Assembly: GCF_030506365.1 (NCBI RefSeq)
Contig: NZ_CP073092.1
Coordinates: forward strand, 2,294,001-2,358,000
DNA length: 64,000 nt
Origin: Corynebacterium tuberculostearicum
GTDB lineage: Bacteria > Actinomycetota > Actinomycetes > Mycobacteriales > Mycobacteriaceae
Reading direction: 5' to 3'
Of the stretch, positions 61,470-64,000 are shown piece by piece. The notes under the pieces were generated by a model, which saw nothing but the letters and a program-made list of their open reading frames with translations, made no database searches and was not told the origin of the DNA. A program made the position numbers and the translations under genes. The stretch's first letter is position 1. Each line of letters begins with the position of its first letter.

Positions 61470-62681
61470 ATGGAAAAGATTTGTATGAGACTCCTCACAG
61501 TTTGTTCACTAATCCTCGGCTCCCTCCTGCTGCCGCCGGCCGCAAATGCGGCGGTAACCTCGACTCGGCCTTCGCCGCACGTACTCGATGGCATCGGCCG
61601 CGGCCAGGCGTTCACCTACGACACCACCACGGATGGCGGCAAGCCAGTTCAGGCCTCAGCCACCTTGTACGAGCCCACCGCACCGTGGCGTGGCAAGGGC
61701 GAGCGGCCCACCATCATCTTTGCGCCCGGCACTCGCGGCGCAGGAGACCAGTGTGCACCATCGCGCGCCGGCATGGGCCTAGGCTCAGTGGGACTAAGCA
61801 AGGTCGGCTCCCCTACCATCAATGCGAACTACGAATACGGCTTCTTTATGGGCGCGCTCCAGCATGGCGCTCGCGTCATCGTCGCGGACCTTATCGGACT
61901 CGGCATGCCAGGGCACCACACCTACGTCAATCACATTGAAGAAGCACACGCCATGCTTGATGCCGCCCGCTCCGGTTTGGAACTGGCGCGCGCTCCGCAG
62001 GACGCCCCTATTGGGTTTGCGGGCTACTCGCAAGGCGGCGGCGCTTCGCTGGCCGCTGCGGAATTCGCCGACTCTTATGCACCCGAATTGAACGTGGCCG
62101 GAACCTACTCCGGCGCCCCGCCGGCTGACCTGCCCAAGGTCATGAAGGCCATCGACGGCTCTTCCATCGTCCACGTGCTGGGCTACGCCATCAACGGCTT
62201 TGCTGAGCGCGACCCTAAATTCCGCGATGCGGTCCTTGAAGAATTAAATCCCCGCGGCATCGACTTTCTGCGCTCCGCGGCTACCACCTGTACCGGCGAT
62301 TCCATCCTCATGTGGGGCTTTACCAACACTCGCCAACTCACCCGCACCGGGGAATCGCTATCCGAACTCGTAGAGCGCAAGCCCGTCATCAAGGAAACCT
62401 TGCTGCGACAGAATCAGGGCAAGCACCCGCTCAAGGGCCCGGCGATGATCGCCAGCTCGCCGCACGATGACCTCATCCCGCACGAGCAGGTCCGCGCCGT
62501 CGCAGGAGCCTACTGCCAGATGGGCGGAACCGTAGACTTCATGGCCGCGCCCGGCACCGCGACCATCCCGGGCGCTGGCGCCGACCACGCGCTGCCGCTC
62601 TACGTCAATATCCCGGTGGGCTTGAAGTACCTCTTTGACCGCTTCAACGGAAAACCGGCGCCATCTAATTGTGCTGGCTAA
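61470..62681 (+). CDS. Secreted lipase (LIP/secretory lipase family)
   Basis: 403 residues, alpha/beta hydrolase related to fungal and corynebacterial secretory lipases. The signal peptide ends around PPAANA-A (residue 27). The oxyanion region is FAPGTRGAGDQCAPS, the nucleophile Ser187 in GYSQGGGAS, an acid residue in ASSPHDDLIPHEQV, and the His in GAGADHALP near the C-terminus. It may hydrolyse host or environmental lipids; the substrate is not readable. A TAGGTT box close to ATG 61470 suggests a leaderless start; a later ATG (61485) gives a more compact signal peptide and is an alternative. Confidence 0.87.
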   Translation: MEKICMRLLTVCSLILGSLLLPPAANAAVTSTRPSPHVLDGIGRGQAFTYDTTTDGGKPVQASATLYEPTAPWRGKGERPTIIFAPGTRGAGDQCAPSRAGMGLGSVGLSKVGSPTINANYEYGFFMGALQHGARVIVADLIGLGMPGHHTYVNHIEEAHAMLDAARSGLELARAPQDAPIGFAGYSQGGGASLAAAEFADSYAPELNVAGTYSGAPPADLPKVMKAIDGSSIVHVLGYAINGFAERDPKFRDAVLEELNPRGIDFLRSAATTCTGDSILMWGFTNTRQLTRTGESLSELVERKPVIKETLLRQNQGKHPLKGPAMIASSPHDDLIPHEQVRAVAGAYCQMGGTVDFMAAPGTATIPGAGADHALPLYVNIPVGLKYLFDRFNGKPAPSNCAG

Positions 62682-62710
62682 ATGGGGTCCGAGCCCGCGG
62701 AACTGCACAC

Positions 62711-62756
62711 AAAAGCCACCCAACCTCGCAGAAAGCGAAGTGCTGGGTGGCTTTAA
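62711..62756. terminator. Bidirectional terminator between the lipase gene and clpC
   Basis: 11-bp stem AAAGCCACCCA/TGGGTGGCTTT (62712-62722 with 62744-62754) with a 21-nt partly paired loop, A/T-rich flanks on both sides. Confidence 0.78.
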
Positions 62757-62769
62757 TCGTTGGACCGAA

Positions 62770-64000
62770 TTACATCGGCTGGCCGGCGCCTGCTGGCGGC
62801 GGGTTGTGGCCGTCGTCATCGGAGTCGGAACCGGAGCCGGACTCTAGGTCGGTTCCGGCGGCGGTGGAGCCGCCATCGCCCGGAACATCCGGGGTGATGG
62901 TGTCGGGGTCGCCGGCATCGGTGGAGTCGACGTCGTTTTCGCGCACCTCGGCGTCGTCGAGCTGCGGCTCCTCGGTGTCCTCCGGCAGAGGCTTCGGACG
63001 CGGGCTGAAGGTGAACTTCGCGCCCGTGTTGTCCTTGGACTCGCCGTCCCAGCCCTCGACGTCGACGGTGATGATTTCGCCGGCGCCGATTTCGCCGAAG
63101 AGGATCTTCTCGGAGAGCTGGTCCTCAATCTCGCGCTGAATGGTGCGGCGCAGCGGACGAGCACCCAATACTGGGTCAAAGCCGCGCTTAGCCAGCAGGT
63201 CCTTTGCCTTCTGCGTGAGCTCGATGCCCATATCGCGCTCGTCCAGCTGCTTGGCCACGCGGCCGATGAGCAGCTCGACCATCTCCACAATCTGCTCCTG
63301 GGTGAGCTGGTGGAAGACGACGATGTCATCGATACGGTTCAAGAACTCTGGGCGGAAGTGCTTCTTCAGCTCGTCGTTGACCTTCTGCTTCATCCGGTCA
63401 TACTGGGCATCCGCATCGTTCTCGGAGGAGCCGGTAAAGCCCAAGCCCACCGGCTTCGAGATGTCCTGGGTGCCCAGGTTCGAGGTGAAGATGAGAACAG
63501 TATTCTTGAAGTCGACGACGCGACCCTGACCGTCAGTAAGGCGGCCATCTTCCAGCACCTGCAGGAGGGTGTTGTAGATCTCCTTGTGGGCCTTCTCGAT
63601 CTCGTCGAAAAGCACGACAGAGAACGGCTTGCGGCGAACCTTCTCGGTCAGCTGGCCACCCTCTTCGTAGCCAACGTATCCCGGAGGGGCACCGAAGAGG
63701 CGGGAAGCGGTGAAGCGATCATGGAACTCACCCATGTCGATCTGGATGAGGTCATCATCCGAACCGAAGAGGAAGTTAGCCAGGGACTTCGACAGCTCGG
63801 TCTTACCCACACCGGACGGGCCGGCGAAGATGAAGGAACCGGACGGGCGGCGCGGGTCCTTGAGGCCTGCACGGGTGCGGCGGATGGCGCGGGAGACGGA
63901 CTTGACCGCCTCGTCCTGGCCAATGATGCGCTTGTGCAGCTCTTCTTCCATGTTGAGCAGACGGTTGGATTCCTTCTCCGTTAGCTTCAGCACCGGGATG
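62770..64000 (-). CDS. clpC: ClpC-type AAA+ protease ATPase, C-terminal part
   Basis: About 410 residues of the C-terminal half; the gene continues past the right edge. It contains the second AAA+ module: Walker [10 protein letters not shown], Walker [12 protein letters not shown], sensor 1 FTSNLG, arginine finger and the sensor 2 motif [10 protein letters not shown]. The preceding linker IIGQDEAVK marks the D2 start. ClpC unfolds substrates for the ClpP1P2 peptidase. A 110-residue Pro/Asp/Gly-rich tail after the D2 domain is longer than in most ClpC proteins and is poorly conserved in sequence. Confidence 0.95.
   Translation of the reverse strand, partial: IPVLKLTEKESNRLLNMEEELHKRIIGQDEAVKSVSRAIRRTRAGLKDPRRPSGSFIFAGPSGVGKTELSKSLANFLFGSDDDLIQIDMGEFHDRFTASRLFGAPPGYVGYEEGGQLTEKVRRKPFSVVLFDEIEKAHKEIYNTLLQVLEDGRLTDGQGRVVDFKNTVLIFTSNLGTQDISKPVGLGFTGSSENDADAQYDRMKQKVNDELKKHFRPEFLNRIDDIVVFHQLTQEQIVEMVELLIGRVAKQLDERDMGIELTQKAKDLLAKRGFDPVLGARPLRRTIQREIEDQLSEKILFGEIGAGEIITVDVEGWDGESKDNTGAKFTFSPRPKPLPEDTEEPQLDDAEVRENDVDSTDAGDPDTITPDVPGDGGSTAAGTDLESGSGSDSDDDGHNPPPAGAGQPM

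Overview
The window is a chromosomal segment of a Corynebacterium species (Actinomycetota, GC roughly 60%). The evidence is mycothiol synthase (mshD), a CarD-type RNA polymerase-binding protein, a LacI regulator resembling IpsA, the PhoS/PhoR naming pair beside pyruvate:quinone oxidoreductase, and ThrE. From memory, the gene order closely follows the C. glutamicum block from cysK/cysE to clpC. I cannot name the species. I found no rRNA, phage, insertion sequence or CRISPR array.

Layout. 1-2.7 kb: end of cysK, cysE, a small acetyltransferase, five tRNAs on the minus strand (Phe, Asp, Asp, Glu, Lys), a DUF4288-like gene and a CsoR-type repressor. 2.7-5.6 kb: acetate CoA-transferase and a tRNA-dihydrouridine synthase. 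5.7-10.7 kb: phosphate uptake, with phoU convergent to pstSCAB and a tandem PHO-box-like repeat upstream of pstS. 10.7-16.6 kb: mshD, an LmeA-like protein, a diacylglycerol-kinase-like lipid kinase, a nitrobindin-like barrel, pabC, ygfZ and DUF3073. 16.7-34.8 kb: eight de novo purine genes in three minus-strand groups (purM-purF; purS-purQ-purL; purD, purB, purC). They are interleaved with a thioesterase, a PAQR/hemolysin III protein, a large secreted nuclease, a DUF2334 protein and oligopeptidase B. 34.8-39.4 kb: a HIT protein, the phosphate two-component system phoS/phoR, and pqo. 39.5-43.6 kb: an MFS exporter overlapping its TetR regulator, tRNA-Thr and thrE. 43.6-52.5 kb: a lysine-repeat histone-like protein, otsA-lipoprotein-otsB (trehalose), the LacI regulator, a zinc-type ABC importer behind a Zur-like palindrome, an esterase and an HNH/DUF222 endonuclease. 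52.5-64 kb: rlmB, cysS, ispF, ispD, carD, lpqE-like, radA, a membrane-anchored hypothetical, beta-carbonic anhydrase, mutY, a 56-residue DUF4236-like gene, a secreted lipase and the 3' part of clpC.

How it works together. Most of the window is core metabolism: phosphate sensing and uptake, purine synthesis, trehalose for the corynebacterial envelope, isoprenoid precursors and DNA/RNA maintenance. Many genes look leaderless, with a TANNNT -10 box only 6-8 nt before ATG/GTG. This set several start choices.

The strongest signals not explained by genes are two. First, an over-represented oligomer, GCTTNNCGACGCC (17 copies counted by eye, both strands, several reading contexts). Second, two related 56-58 bp symmetric inverted repeats with TTTCG...CGAAA ends, one between convergent genes and one at the purC promoter. 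No stretch longer than 300 bases lacks a gene.
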